A stretch of DNA of 34,556 nucleotides from an uncultured Sutterella sp. (GCA_900770335.1 CAAGKD010000075.1:1-34556); one strand, 5' to 3'; positions 1 to 8,784 are shown, counted from the first letter of the stretch. Translations and numbers: made by a program. Notes: generated by a model from the sequence alone, not told the origin.

Positions 1-54
1 CCCACGACCCTCTGGTTCGTAGCCAGATACTCTATCCAACTGAGCTACTGGCGC
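1..54 (-). tRNA. tRNA-Arg (anticodon ACG), 3' part outside the window
   Basis: Read on the minus strand from 54, the sequence gives a 7-nt acceptor strand GCGCCAG, TA at positions 8-9, a D-arm GCTC...GAGT, an anticodon stem TCTGG/CCAGA around the loop CTACGAA (anticodon ACG, arginine), a five-base variable region and the first arm of the T-stem. The T-loop and 3' acceptor lie beyond the window edge. A good sigma70 promoter lies just upstream on the same strand. Confidence 0.93.
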
Positions 55-67
55 ACTGAGGAGTGGA

Positions 68-96
68 ATTATGCTCAGAGCGGTCTGCGTGTGCAA
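68..96 (-). promoter_or_regulatory. sigma70 promoter of tRNA-Arg
   Basis: On the minus strand, TTGCAC (91-96) and CATAAT (68-73) are separated by exactly 17 nt, close to the sigma70 consensus. The predicted start is near 61, a few bases before the mature tRNA 5' end at 54. Confidence 0.7.
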
Positions 97-382
97 GGGG
101 CTGCGGAATGGATACCGCATTCGCGGTAGTTTCTGAAGAAAACCTCCCGACGCGCGCGACGGACGGGGCGCGCGGGCCGTGCGCTGGAGCGCGCGGGCGC
201 TACGCGCGAGGTCCGAACAGTTACAATACGTTGCTTCACATGAGCGGCGCCCCTTGCGCAGAGCCTCCGTCCGCGTCCGGTCGAGCACGACACTCCCGGC
301 TGCGCCGTCGGGCGGCCCGGCCGAAGGGCGTTTCCAAGAACACCTCTTCCCTCGGCCGCTTGAAGCGCGGGCAGTTTTCGGC
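97..382. other. intergenic region between tRNA-Arg and the BMP importer operon
   Basis: No convincing gene lies here; the open frames are GC-driven. Visible elements are a 6-bp inverted repeat TACCGC/GCGGTA with a 4-nt loop (115-130) and a -10-like TACAAT at 222-227 that could serve the downstream operon but has no clear -35. I saw no recognisable purine riboswitch. The ATPase frame is open back to 179, but homology begins at 383. Confidence 0.4.
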
Positions 383-1909
383 ATGACTCCACGACTCAGC
401 CTTCGAAACATAACGAAGCGCTACCCGGGCATCGTCGCCAATGACGGTGTCACGTTAGAGATCGCTCCCGGAGAAGTTCTCGCCATCCTCGGCGAGAACG
501 GAGCGGGCAAATCCACGATGATGAAGATCATCTACGGCGCGGTGCGTCCCGACGAGGGCGAGATCGCGTTCGACGGAAAGCCCCTTGAGGTCGGCAGCCC
601 CGCCGAGGCCCGCGAGCTCGGCATCGCGATGGTGCACCAGCACTTCGCGCTCTTTGACACGCTCTCCGTCGCGGAGAACGTCGCGCTCGGCCTCGCCGGA
701 AACCTCTCGATGGCCGAGATCGCCTCGCAGATCCGCTTGCTCGGCGAGAAGTACGGCCTCGAAATCGATCCCGCCTCGGTCGTGATGGAGCTCTCCATGG
801 GCGAGCGCCAGCGCGTGGAGATCCTGCGCGCGCTCATGACGCACCCCAAGCTTCTCATCCTTGACGAGCCGACGTCCGTGCTCACGCCCCAGGCGGTGAG
901 GATCCTCTTCAGGACGCTTCATAAGCTCGCCGGCGAAGGCGTCTCGATTCTCTTCATCTCCCACAAGCTCGACGAGATCCGCGAGCTCGCGGACCGCTGC
1001 GCGGTTCTTCGCGCGGGCAGGATCGTCGCAAGCGTCGATCCCAAGAAGGAGACCGAGCAGGAGCTCGCGCGCCTGATGATCGGCTCGGATCCCCCGAAGA
1101 TCCGCGAGGCCTCGAGCGAGGCGGGCGAGGTGATCTTCGAGATGCACGACGCGTCGATCGAGGGAACGACCCGCGTGTGCGGCATCTCGCACGTCAATCT
1201 CGCGGTCCGCGCCGGAGAGATCATCGGCATCGCCGGCATCTCCGGCAACGGCCAGTCGCGCTTCATGGCCGCGTCTTCGGGCGAGTACGCCTTCCGCTCG
1301 AATCCGGAGTGCGTGCGCCTCTTCGGGCGCCCCGTCGGGCATCTTGACACCCACACGCGCCGCATCTCGGGCCTGCGCTACGTTCCCGAGCAGCGCCTGG
1401 GGCACGCCGCCGTCCCCGAGCTCTCCCTCACGGCCAACGCCGTGCTCACGGGCGACTCGCTCGTGCGCGGCGGCTTCGTGCTGCGCGAGCGCGCCCGCAC
1501 GTTCGCGAGGAGCGTCATCGAGCGCTTTCACGTGAAGACCCCGACGGAGAACAAGGCCGCGGGCAGCCTCTCGGGCGGCAACCTGCAGAAGTTCATCATG
1601 GGCCGCGAGATCCTCAACCGTCCGCGCGTCCTGCTCGTCCACCAGCCCACCTGGGGCGTCGACGTGGGCGCGGCCGCGGAGATCAGGAACAGCCTCATCC
1701 GCCTGCGCGACGACGGCGCGGCGATCATCGTCGTGAGCGAGGAGATCGACGAGCTCTTCGAGATCTCCGACCGGATCGCCGTCATGTACCGCGGCGCGCT
1801 CTCGCCCGCGGTGCCCAAGAACACCCTCACGATCGAGGAGGTCGGCCGCTGGATGGCCGGCCTCTGGCCCGATTCCCCCTTTGCCCGCTCTGAAGCCGAG
1901 GAGCGCTGA
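383..1909 (+). CDS. BMP-family (nucleoside-type) ABC importer, dual ATPase subunit
   Basis: This 508-aa protein has two fused ATP-binding domains, as in the NupO/YufO (NupA) type that energises nucleoside import with a BMP lipoprotein. Domain 1 has Walker A GENGAGKS (residues 37-44), signature LSMGERQ and Walker B ending LDEPTSVLT. Domain 2 has a degenerate P-loop (GISGNGQS), signature LSGGNLQK and a modified Walker B (HQPTWGVD), as is usual for the second half of this family. I chose the ATG at 383 because family similarity begins there, although the frame is open upstream and there is no strong Shine-Dalgarno. The stop is two bases before the permease ATG, so the genes are translationally coupled in one operon. 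Nucleoside specificity is inferred from family membership; another small substrate is possible. Confidence 0.93.
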   Translation: MTPRLSLRNITKRYPGIVANDGVTLEIAPGEVLAILGENGAGKSTMMKIIYGAVRPDEGEIAFDGKPLEVGSPAEARELGIAMVHQHFALFDTLSVAENVALGLAGNLSMAEIASQIRLLGEKYGLEIDPASVVMELSMGERQRVEILRALMTHPKLLILDEPTSVLTPQAVRILFRTLHKLAGEGVSILFISHKLDEIRELADRCAVLRAGRIVASVDPKKETEQELARLMIGSDPPKIREASSEAGEVIFEMHDASIEGTTRVCGISHVNLAVRAGEIIGIAGISGNGQSRFMAASSGEYAFRSNPECVRLFGRPVGHLDTHTRRISGLRYVPEQRLGHAAVPELSLTANAVLTGDSLVRGGFVLRERARTFARSVIERFHVKTPTENKAAGSLSGGNLQKFIMGREILNRPRVLLVHQPTWGVDVGAAAEIRNSLIRLRDDGAAIIVVSEEIDELFEISDRIAVMYRGALSPAVPKNTLTIEEVGRWMAGLWPDSPFARSEAEER

Positions 1910-1911
1910 TC

Positions 1912-3003
1912 ATGCAGTTTCCGATCGCAATGACCCCGCGCACGGAGCCCGCGCGTGCGTTCACCTGGCTCTCCCCCGTGCTCGCGCTCGCGCTCACGGT
2001 GTTCACGGGCTTCTGCCTCTTCGCGGCCCTCGGTCAGAACCCCCTCGAGGCGCTCGGCGTGTTCTTCATCGCCCCTTTGGAGACGATGCGCGGCTGGACG
2101 GAGATCGCCGTCAAGATGACGCCGCTCCTGCTGTGCGCTGCGGGCCTCGTCGTCTGCTTCAAGACCAACATCTGGAACATCGGCGCCGAGGGCCAGCTCA
2201 TCGCCGGCGCCATCGCGGGCGGCGCCGCGGCGCTCGCCTGCGACCCCTCCTTCGGCAAGTGGTACGTCATCGTCGTGATGCTCGCCTCGGCCGCGGGCGG
2301 CGCCTTCTGGGGCGCCCTCACGGCGCTGCTGCGCCACAAGTTCCACGCCAATGAGATCCTCGTCTCGCTGATGCTTGTCTACGTCGCGCAGTTCCTGCTC
2401 GCCTGGTGCGTGCAGGGCCCGATGCGCGACCCGCAGGGCTTCGGCTTTCCGCAGACGGCGCTCTTCGAGTCGGGCGCGATGCTTCCCGTCCTTGAGGGCA
2501 CGCGCCTGCACCTCGGGGCCCTCATCGCCTTTCTCGCCGCGATCGGCATCTGGGTGCTGATGGACCGCATGGCCCTGGGCTTCCAGTTCAAGGTCTCCGG
2601 CATGGCCCCCTTCGCCGCGCGCTATGCGGGCTACCACCCGGGCAAGCTCATCTGGGCGTCGATGCTCATCTGCGGCGCCCTCTCGGGCCTCGCGGGCGGC
2701 ATCGAGGCCTGCGGCCCCCTGGGGCAGCTCACCCCGTCGATCTCCCCGGGCTACGGGTTCGCGGCGATCATCGTCGCCTACGTGGGCCGCCTCTCGCCCC
2801 TGGGGTGCATCCCGGCGGCGTTCGTGATGGCGCTCTTTTACCTGGGCGGCGAGCTCGCGCAGAGCCGCCTGGGGCTGCCCTCCTCGATCACGGGCGTCTA
2901 CCAAGGCCTCCTTCTCTTCTTCATCCTCGCCTGCGACACGCTGATCACCTACAAGCTCGGCTGGCGCGGCTTCTCGGCCTCCCGCACCGCGGAGGGCAGC
3001 TGA
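1912..3003 (+). CDS. BMP-type ABC importer, permease 1 (NupP/YufP-like)
   Basis: A 363-aa polytopic inner-membrane protein of the branched-chain/nucleoside permease family (BPD_transp_2). About nine to ten hydrophobic segments are visible. The family region around residues 80-100 (FKTNIWNIGAEGQLIAGA) is well preserved; an acidic, Gly-rich loop of this type contacts the ATPase in the family. It starts 2 nt after the ATPase stop and is followed almost immediately by a second permease, so the two probably form the heterodimeric pore. The hydrophilic N-terminus (about residues 1-18) precedes the first membrane span. Length is typical for this longer permease of the pair. Confidence 0.93.
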   Translation: MQFPIAMTPRTEPARAFTWLSPVLALALTVFTGFCLFAALGQNPLEALGVFFIAPLETMRGWTEIAVKMTPLLLCAAGLVVCFKTNIWNIGAEGQLIAGAIAGGAAALACDPSFGKWYVIVVMLASAAGGAFWGALTALLRHKFHANEILVSLMLVYVAQFLLAWCVQGPMRDPQGFGFPQTALFESGAMLPVLEGTRLHLGALIAFLAAIGIWVLMDRMALGFQFKVSGMAPFAARYAGYHPGKLIWASMLICGALSGLAGGIEACGPLGQLTPSISPGYGFAAIIVAYVGRLSPLGCIPAAFVMALFYLGGELAQSRLGLPSSITGVYQGLLLFFILACDTLITYKLGWRGFSASRTAEGS

Positions 3004-3004
3004 C

Positions 3005-3925
3005 ATGTCGCTCGTCGCCTCCATCCTCTCCTCCACGCTCAACGCGGGCACGCCCCTGCTGATCGCCGCCGCCGGCATCGTCATCCACGAGAAGTCGGGC
3101 GTTCTCAACCTCGGCATCGAGGGCATCATGCTCATGGGCGCCGTGCTCGGCTTCTCCGTGACGCTCTCGACGGGCAGCTTCGCCCTCGGGTTCCTCGCGG
3201 GCGCCGCGGCGGGCGTTGCGCTCGGGCTCCTCTTTGCGTTCTTCACGCTCGGCATGCACGCCAACCAGAACGCAGCGGGCCTCGCGCTGGCGCTCTTCGG
3301 CACGGGCCTCTCAGCCTTCATCGGCAAGCCCCTGCAGGGCCAGGCGCTTCCCGAGCGCGCCGCGGTCGGGATCCCGGGCCTCGAGGACATTCCGTTCGTC
3401 GGCGAAGCCCTCTTCTCGCAGCACTGGCTCGTCTACGGGGCGCTCGTCCTCATCGGCCTCGTCTGGTGGTTCCTCTTCCGCACGCGCGCGGGCCTCGTGC
3501 TGCGCGCAGTGGGCGAGGCGCCCGAGTCCGCGTACGCCCTGGGCTACCCCGTCCTGCGGATCCGCCTCTATGCGGTGCTCTTCGGCGGCCTGTGCTCGGG
3601 CCTTGCCGGAGCGTACCTCTCTCTCGTCTACACGCCCCTCTGGGTCGAGGGCATGACCGCGGGCCGCGGCTGGATCGCCCTCGCGCTCGTCACCTTCGCC
3701 ACCTGGCGACCCCTGCGCGTCATCGCGGGCGCCTACCTCTTCGGCGGCGTCACGATGCTGCAGTTCGCCTTCCAGGGCATGGGCATCTCCGTGTCGCCGC
3801 AGTTCATGGCGATGACGCCGTACCTCGCGACGATCCTCGTGCTGGTGCTCATCTCCCGCAACCCCGCCTGGATCCGCCTCAACGTGCCCGCGTCCCTGGG
3901 CAAGACCTTCGCGTCGCGAAGCTGA
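3005..3925 (+). CDS. BMP-type ABC importer, permease 2 (NupQ/YufQ-like)
   Basis: A 306-aa permease with about eight to ten membrane spans, the shorter partner of the preceding permease. The N-terminal region contains GTPLLIAAAGIVIHEKSG followed by VLNLGIEGIMLMGA, the characteristic conserved block of YufQ-type subunits. The start at 3005 is 1 nt after the stop of permease 1, so coupling is tight. A short hairpin (CGGGCG-CTC-CGCCCG, 3926-3940) begins directly after the stop and may set the boundary between transporter-core and binding-protein mRNA segments. The pair together with the dual ATPase forms a full importer core. Confidence 0.93.
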   Translation: MSLVASILSSTLNAGTPLLIAAAGIVIHEKSGVLNLGIEGIMLMGAVLGFSVTLSTGSFALGFLAGAAAGVALGLLFAFFTLGMHANQNAAGLALALFGTGLSAFIGKPLQGQALPERAAVGIPGLEDIPFVGEALFSQHWLVYGALVLIGLVWWFLFRTRAGLVLRAVGEAPESAYALGYPVLRIRLYAVLFGGLCSGLAGAYLSLVYTPLWVEGMTAGRGWIALALVTFATWRPLRVIAGAYLFGGVTMLQFAFQGMGISVSPQFMAMTPYLATILVLVLISRNPAWIRLNVPASLGKTFASRS

Positions 3926-3940
3926 CGGGCGCTCCGCCCG
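3926..3940 (+). other. small hairpin between permease 2 and the first BMP lipoprotein
   Basis: CGGGCG and CGCCCG pair perfectly around a CTC loop, starting at the base after the permease stop. A T-run (3974-3980) follows about 35 nt later, too far for a classical terminator. It may act as an mRNA-stability or processing element that allows different expression of the binding proteins. Confidence 0.4.
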
Positions 3941-4005
3941 ATGCCGCAGCGGCGCCGCAGGTCAATCGAAAAGGTTTTTTTCTTTCTCTCGAGTGAGTCA
4001 CAAAG

Positions 4006-5166
4006 ATGCAGAAACGTTTCGTTCTGAAGCTCGCCTTCGCCGGCCTCGCCGGCGTCGCGCTCTCCGCCTGCGGCGAGAAGGATGCGCCCAAGGGCGCCGC
4101 CCCGGCCGCGGAGAAGTCCCCGGCTCCGGGCGCGGCCGCCGCGGCCCCGAAGGCCGCCGAGCCGCTCAAGGTCGCCTTCATGTACGTCTCCCCGGCCAAC
4201 GAGGAGGGCTGGTCCACGCAGCATGACATCGCCCGCCGCGCCGTCGAGAAGCGCTTCGGCGACAAGATCCGCGTCACCACGGTCGAGAACATCCCCGAGA
4301 ACGCCGACGCCGAGCGCGTGCTGCGCGACCTGGCGCAGCAGGGCAACAGGCTCATCTTCGCGACGTCCTTCGGCTACATGAACTCGGTCCTCAAGGTCGC
4401 CAAGGAGTTCCCGGACGTGAAGTTCGAGCACGCCACGGGCTACAAGACCGCCGAGAACGTCGCCAACTACTCCGCGCGCTTTTACGAGGCGCGCTACCTC
4501 GCGGGCAAGCTCGCGGGCGCCACGACGAAGACCAACATCCTCGGCTACGTCGCCGCCCTCCCGATTCCGGAGGTCCTGCAGGGCATCAACGCCTTCACGC
4601 GCGGCGCGAGGAGCGTCAACCCGAACGCCGAGGTGCGCGTCGTCTGGACGAGCGCCTGGTACGACCCGGGCAAGGAGGCCGACGCCACGAAGTCCCTGAT
4701 CGGCCAGAAGGCCGACGTGATCACGCATCACACGAACTCCTCGGCCGTCGCCGCGACCTGCGAGGAGGCCAAGGTCCCGGTGATCTCGTACAACACCTCG
4801 ATGAAGCGCGCTGCGCCGACGATGCTCCTCGGTGGCGTCATCCACATCTGGGACGAGTTCTACGCGGGCCGCGTCGAGGCCGTCATGAACGGCACCTGGC
4901 GGAGCCAGTCGATCTGGGGCGGCGCGCCCGAGGGCATGGTCGCCCTCGTCGACATCGCCGAGGGCGCTCCGCAGTCGGTCAAGGACGACATCGCCGCGAC
5001 CTACGGGCGCATGGCACGTCGCGAGTTCCATCCGTTCACGGGCCCGGTCGTCGACAACACCGGCCGCGAGGTCCTCAAGGCGGGCGAAGTCGCCTCGGAC
5101 GAGCACCTGCTCACGATGAACTATCTCGTCGAGGGCGTCGCCGGCAAGCTTCCGAACGGCAACTGA
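4006..5166 (+). CDS. BMP-family substrate-binding lipoprotein, copy 1
   Basis: A 386-aa exported lipoprotein. The signal peptide ends in the lipobox LSAC (C22), followed by an Ala/Pro/Lys-rich flexible linker to about residue 55. The folded domain is of the basic membrane protein (BMP/Med, PnrA-like) family, with the block NEEGWSTQHDIARR and the region LIFATSFGYMN typical of this group. In characterised relatives (PnrA of Treponema pallidum, BmpA of Lactococcus, YufN of Bacillus) the ligand is a nucleoside. It follows the ATPase and two permeases by an 80-nt gap and is followed by a close paralogue, so it probably delivers substrate to the same core. The start is supported by the lipoprotein signal sequence. 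Confidence 0.93.
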   Translation: MQKRFVLKLAFAGLAGVALSACGEKDAPKGAAPAAEKSPAPGAAAAAPKAAEPLKVAFMYVSPANEEGWSTQHDIARRAVEKRFGDKIRVTTVENIPENADAERVLRDLAQQGNRLIFATSFGYMNSVLKVAKEFPDVKFEHATGYKTAENVANYSARFYEARYLAGKLAGATTKTNILGYVAALPIPEVLQGINAFTRGARSVNPNAEVRVVWTSAWYDPGKEADATKSLIGQKADVITHHTNSSAVAATCEEAKVPVISYNTSMKRAAPTMLLGGVIHIWDEFYAGRVEAVMNGTWRSQSIWGGAPEGMVALVDIAEGAPQSVKDDIAATYGRMARREFHPFTGPVVDNTGREVLKAGEVASDEHLLTMNYLVEGVAGKLPNGN

Positions 5167-5194
5167 TCCCTCGGACCGGGGCCGGCCCGCGCGG

Positions 5195-5225
5195 GGCGGG
5201 GAGCCTTTTTTCAGGGCTCGCCGCC
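5195..5225 (+). other. inverted repeat between the two BMP lipoprotein genes
   Basis: The arms 5195-5205 (GGCGGGGAGCC) and 5215-5225 (GGCTCGCCGCC) pair over 11 positions with one mismatch, around a T-rich loop of 9 nt. The T-run sits in the loop rather than after the stem, so this is not a standard terminator. It could stabilise or partly attenuate the transcript between the paralogues. Confidence 0.5.
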
Positions 5226-5286
5226 CTTGTCGTGACCGCAGTCCCGCAGAATTCTTCAGCTTTCTCTTCAAAGAGGAGACAAAACC

Positions 5287-6444
5287 ATGCAGAAGCGCAT
5301 GTTCGTCAAGCTCGCCCTCGCGGGCGCCGTCGCCGTCGCCCTCACGGGCTGCGGGGACAAGACCGAGGCCCCGAAGGCCGCCGCCTCCGCCGAGCCCGCC
5401 AAGGCCGCGCCCGCCGCCGCCCCGAAGGCCGCCGAGGGCCCCCTCAAGGTCGCTTTCGTCTACGTGAGCCCCGCGAGCGAGGAGGGCTGGTCGCGTAACC
5501 ACGACATCGCCCGCATCGAGCTCGAAAAGGAGTTCGGCGACAAGATCAAGTGCACGACCGTCGAGAACATCCCCGCGGGCGCGGACTCCGAGCGCGTGCT
5601 GCGCGACCTCGCGCAGCAGGGCAACAAGCTCATCTTCGCGACGTCCTTCGGCTACATGAACTCGATCCTCAAGGTCGCCAAGGAGTTCCCGGACGTCAAG
5701 TTCGAGCACGCGACGGGCTACAAGACGGCCCCGAACGTCGGCAACTACACGGCGCGCTTCTACGAGGGCCGCTACCTCGCGGGCAAGCTCGCGGGCGCCA
5801 CGACGAAGACCAACGTCCTCGGCTACGTCGCCGCCGTGCCGATTCCGGAGGTCCTGCAGGGCATCAACGCCTACACGCTCGGCGCGCAGAGCGTCAACCC
5901 GAACGTCGAGGTCCGCGTCGTCTGGACCTCCTCCTGGTACGACCCGGGCAAGGAGGCTGACGCCACGAAGACCCTCGTGGGCCAGAAGGCCGACGTGATC
6001 ACGCACCACACCGACTCGCCCGCCGTCGCCGCGGCCTGCGAGGACCTCAAGGTTCCGGTGATCTCGTACAACACCGCCATGAAGCGCATCGCCCCGACGA
6101 TGCTCCTCGGGGGCGTCATCCAGAGCTGGCACGAGTACTACTCGGGCCGCGTGAAGGCTGTCATGGACGGCACCTGGAAGCCTGACACGGTCTGGGGCGG
6201 CATCCCCGAGCACATGGTCGCGCTCGTCGACATCGCCCCCACGGCGCCGCAGAGCGTCGTCGAGGACATCAAGGCGACCTACGAGAAGATCGGCCGCCGC
6301 GAGCTCTCGCCCTTCACCGGCCCGATTACGGACAACGAGGGCAAGGTCGTCGTGCCCGAGGGCAAGACCGCCACGGACGAGGAGCTTCTCAACATGAACT
6401 GGCTCGTCAAGGGCGTCGTGGGCAAGGTTCCGACCGCCCAGTGA
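5287..6444 (+). CDS. BMP-family substrate-binding lipoprotein, copy 2 (tandem paralogue)
   Basis: This 385-aa lipoprotein is clearly a duplicate of the gene before it. It has the same signal-peptide design, lipobox LTGC (C22), the same Ala/Pro/Lys linker, and long blocks almost identical at the DNA level (for example around 5620-5740 against 4340-4460, and 5781-5880 against 4501-4600). Differences are scattered, for example SRNH for STQH near the N-terminal ligand block, SWHEYYSGR for IWDEFYAGR, and TDSPAVAAAC for TNSSAVAATC. A strong ribosome-binding site (AAAGAGGAG, about 5270-5278) precedes the ATG. The operon ends here, at a strong terminator. The second copy may widen substrate range or raise binding-protein dose; which one is not visible from sequence. 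Confidence 0.93.
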   Translation: MQKRMFVKLALAGAVAVALTGCGDKTEAPKAAASAEPAKAAPAAAPKAAEGPLKVAFVYVSPASEEGWSRNHDIARIELEKEFGDKIKCTTVENIPAGADSERVLRDLAQQGNKLIFATSFGYMNSILKVAKEFPDVKFEHATGYKTAPNVGNYTARFYEGRYLAGKLAGATTKTNVLGYVAAVPIPEVLQGINAYTLGAQSVNPNVEVRVVWTSSWYDPGKEADATKTLVGQKADVITHHTDSPAVAAACEDLKVPVISYNTAMKRIAPTMLLGGVIQSWHEYYSGRVKAVMDGTWKPDTVWGGIPEHMVALVDIAPTAPQSVVEDIKATYEKIGRRELSPFTGPITDNEGKVVVPEGKTATDEELLNMNWLVKGVVGKVPTAQ

Positions 6445-6523
6445 CCGCGCTTGAAGCTGCGGGCGGCGCGCTGAGGTGCCGTCCGCAATGAGCCTGCCTG
6501 AGCCCGCCGGTTCAGCCAAGGCC

Positions 6524-6561
6524 GCCCGCCCGAGGGACTCCTCCGGGCGGGCGCTTTTTTT
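6524..6561 (+). terminator. Rho-independent terminator of the BMP importer operon
   Basis: A perfect 9-bp GC stem, GCCCGCCCG (6524-6532) with CGGGCGGGC (6544-6552), is followed by GC and a run of seven T (6555-6561). It lies 80 nt after the last lipoprotein stop. Confidence 0.88.
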
Positions 6562-6737
6562 GGGGGGAGGAAGGCAGGTCCCGGGAACACCTTCGGCAAC
6601 AACTTTTCCGGCCGCCCGCCCGCCTGACGGGCCGTCGGCGGACCGGCGAGGGCATAGACTGCGCGGGATTCCTGACACCCTCCTGAGGCGGGTCGCGCGG
6701 CTGCTCAGAATCCGCCGCCGCAGCGCCCGGCGCCATC

Positions 6738-8783
6738 GTGGAAAGCTACTCCCTCATCACGAGCCTCGTCACGGGCTTCGGCCTTGCTCTTCCATTCGGT
6801 TACGTCGCCGAGCGCTTTCTGCGCGCTCCGGCGCTCGTGGGCTACATCCTCGCCGGACTTTCGGTGACGGTGATTCCGGGCCTGCCCCCGGTGAGCGCCG
6901 ACATGATCGGCCAGCTCGCCGAGATCGGCGTGATGCTCCTCATGTTCGGCGTGGGGCTGCACTTCTCCGTGCGCGACCTCCTGCGCGTCAAGGGCGTGGC
7001 GCTTCCCGGCGCCGCCCTGCAGATGATGGGCGCGGCGGCCCTGGGCGCGGCGGTGGCCGTCTGGCTCTGGCACTGGACGATCGGCGCGGCCGTGCTCTTC
7101 GGCTTCACGATCTCGTGCGCCTCGACGGTGGTCGTCACCAAGGCCCTCGATCTGAGAAAGCTCACCGCGCAGATGGACGGGCGCGTGGCGATCGGCTGGC
7201 TCGTCATGGAGGACCTCGCCTCGGTCGTGCTTCTCGTGTGCCTGCCGCCCTTCGCCGCGGCCGTTGAGGGCGGCGCGGACTTCTCCGTCGCGGGCGTGCT
7301 CGTCGAGCTCGCCAAGACCCTCGCCTGGGCGGCGGTCTTCGTCGTCCTCATGCTCGTCGCGGGCCGGCGGGTGGTGCCGTGGCTGCTGCGCGAGGTCGCG
7401 ATGACCGGGTCTCGGGAGCTCTTCACGCTGACGGTGCTCGGCTGCGCGATCGTCATCGCCTACGGCGCCGGAGCGATCTTCGACGTCTCCTTCGCGCTCG
7501 GCGCGTTCTTCGCGGGCATGGTGATGCAGGAGAGCCGCTACGCGCACCGGGCCGCGCAGAACTCACTGCCGCTTCAGGACGCGTTCTCGGTGCTCTTCTT
7601 CGTCTCGGTCGGCCTCATGCTCGACTGGCGGATCTTCCTCGAGCGCCCCTGGGAGATTCTTCTCGTCGTCCTCATCATCGTCGTCGGCAAGTTCCTGCTC
7701 TCCTCGGCGATCGTGCTGGCGCTGAGGTGGCCCCTGCACACGGCGCTCACCGTGGGCGCGTGCCTCGGGCAGATCGGCGAGTTCAGCTTCATCCTCGCCG
7801 GGCAGGGAATCTCCCTCAAGCTTGTCGATCAGTCGGTGATGAGCGTCATCGTCGCCGCCTCGATCGTCACGATCGCCTTCAACCCGGTCCTCTTCTGGGC
7901 GGCGCCGCATCTCGAGGGGCTCCTCGCGCGGCATTCGAAGCGCGCGTTGAAATGGGCGCAACGGAGCACGCCCTTCGAGCGGCTCCCCGAGAACACGCCC
8001 CGCGAGATGCTCGACGGCCAGGCGATCGTCGTCGGGTGCTCGGAGGTCGCGCGGGGGCTTCTCAAGGAGTTCGCGCGCTCGGCGCGCCGGACGATCGTGA
8101 TCTGCTCGTCGTCCGATCCGATCGAGGAGCTGCGCGCCGAGGGGTTCGGCGTCATCGTGGGCGAGCCCTCGGACCCAACCGCCCTCGCGCAGGCCCACGC
8201 CGCGACGGCCGGAGTCCTCGTGATTCCGTCGGGCACGCCCGCCGACGCCCTGCGGATCCTCTCGGCGGCCCGCTCGATCAACCCGACCCTGCCCGTCGTC
8301 ATCCGGCTCTCGGGCATGGAGGGGGCGTCGCTCTTTGACTCTGAGGACAGGAATCTCTTTCTTGTCTGCGAGCCCCTCGTCACGTCGCTCACCCTCACGG
8401 GCGTCGCGATGGAGCAGCTCGTGCGCGGCGAGGAGAGCGAGGACGCAGGCAGGGAGACGATTCAGAGCGTGCGCGACATGCTTGACGCGGAGTACCGCCG
8501 GAGCGTCGCGGCCGTGCAGGGCGGCGCCGAGGAGGCGCCCGGGGCGGGCGAGAAGTCGCTCGACGCCGCCGCGCGCGTCGCGAGCGAAGCCATGGCTTCG
8601 GTGAAGGCCGCCCGCGAGCGCGGGGACCTCGACGGGCGAGGCGCCTTCACGGCCGGGGCCCGGCGGCTCGGCGCCGCGGTGTCGCGCTGGCTCTCTGGCG
8701 GCGCGAGGAAGAACCCGAAGAAGGACCCCGAGACGGATCCCCGCGGAAAGCCTTCGGAAGGCGAGAGCGGTTCGGCGGACTGA
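6738..8783 (+). CDS. ybaL: YbaL/KefB-type monovalent cation:proton antiporter
   Basis: A 681-aa CPA2 antiporter. Residues 1-390 form a hydrophobic Na+/H+-exchanger domain with about 12 spans; the blocks MLLMFGVGLHFS, FDVSFALGAFFAGMV, AFSVLFFVSVG and GQIGEFSFILAG are near-identical to E. coli YbaL. Residues about 420-535 are an RCK/TrkA-N nucleotide-binding domain (AIVVGCSEVARGL) that regulates ion flux. The last about 110 residues are an Ala/Glu/Lys/Arg-rich hydrophilic tail not found in YbaL (558 aa), ending in a basic, charged stretch. The start codon is GTG at 6738; there is no clear Shine-Dalgarno, but the N-terminal alignment to the family supports it. It probably exports K+ in exchange for H+ under electrophile or osmotic stress. 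It stands alone after the BMP terminator. Confidence 0.92.
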   Translation: MESYSLITSLVTGFGLALPFGYVAERFLRAPALVGYILAGLSVTVIPGLPPVSADMIGQLAEIGVMLLMFGVGLHFSVRDLLRVKGVALPGAALQMMGAAALGAAVAVWLWHWTIGAAVLFGFTISCASTVVVTKALDLRKLTAQMDGRVAIGWLVMEDLASVVLLVCLPPFAAAVEGGADFSVAGVLVELAKTLAWAAVFVVLMLVAGRRVVPWLLREVAMTGSRELFTLTVLGCAIVIAYGAGAIFDVSFALGAFFAGMVMQESRYAHRAAQNSLPLQDAFSVLFFVSVGLMLDWRIFLERPWEILLVVLIIVVGKFLLSSAIVLALRWPLHTALTVGACLGQIGEFSFILAGQGISLKLVDQSVMSVIVAASIVTIAFNPVLFWAAPHLEGLLARHSKRALKWAQRSTPFERLPENTPREMLDGQAIVVGCSEVARGLLKEFARSARRTIVICSSSDPIEELRAEGFGVIVGEPSDPTALAQAHAATAGVLVIPSGTPADALRILSAARSINPTLPVVIRLSGMEGASLFDSEDRNLFLVCEPLVTSLTLTGVAMEQLVRGEESEDAGRETIQSVRDMLDAEYRRSVAAVQGGAEEAPGAGEKSLDAAARVASEAMASVKAARERGDLDGRGAFTAGARRLGAAVSRWLSGGARKNPKKDPETDPRGKPSEGESGSAD

Positions 8784-8784
8784 C

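Noticed and set aside
60..382. Purine riboswitch ahead of the BMP importer operon
   Set aside because: Looked for because the importer may carry nucleosides; the conserved purine-aptamer core and its three-way junction are not visible, only a 6-bp hairpin.
1230..1700. Damaged second ATPase domain in the BMP importer (no P-loop Lys, Walker B HQPT)
   Set aside because: Relatives such as YufO/NupO also have a degenerate second nucleotide-binding half, so this is normal for the family and not a sign of decay.
3733..6678. Open frame of 981 codons antisense to the two BMP lipoprotein genes
   Set aside because: It is an Arg/Gly/Asp/Leu-rich shadow created by high GC and the repeated codon pattern of the paralogues; it shows no domain and covers well-supported genes.
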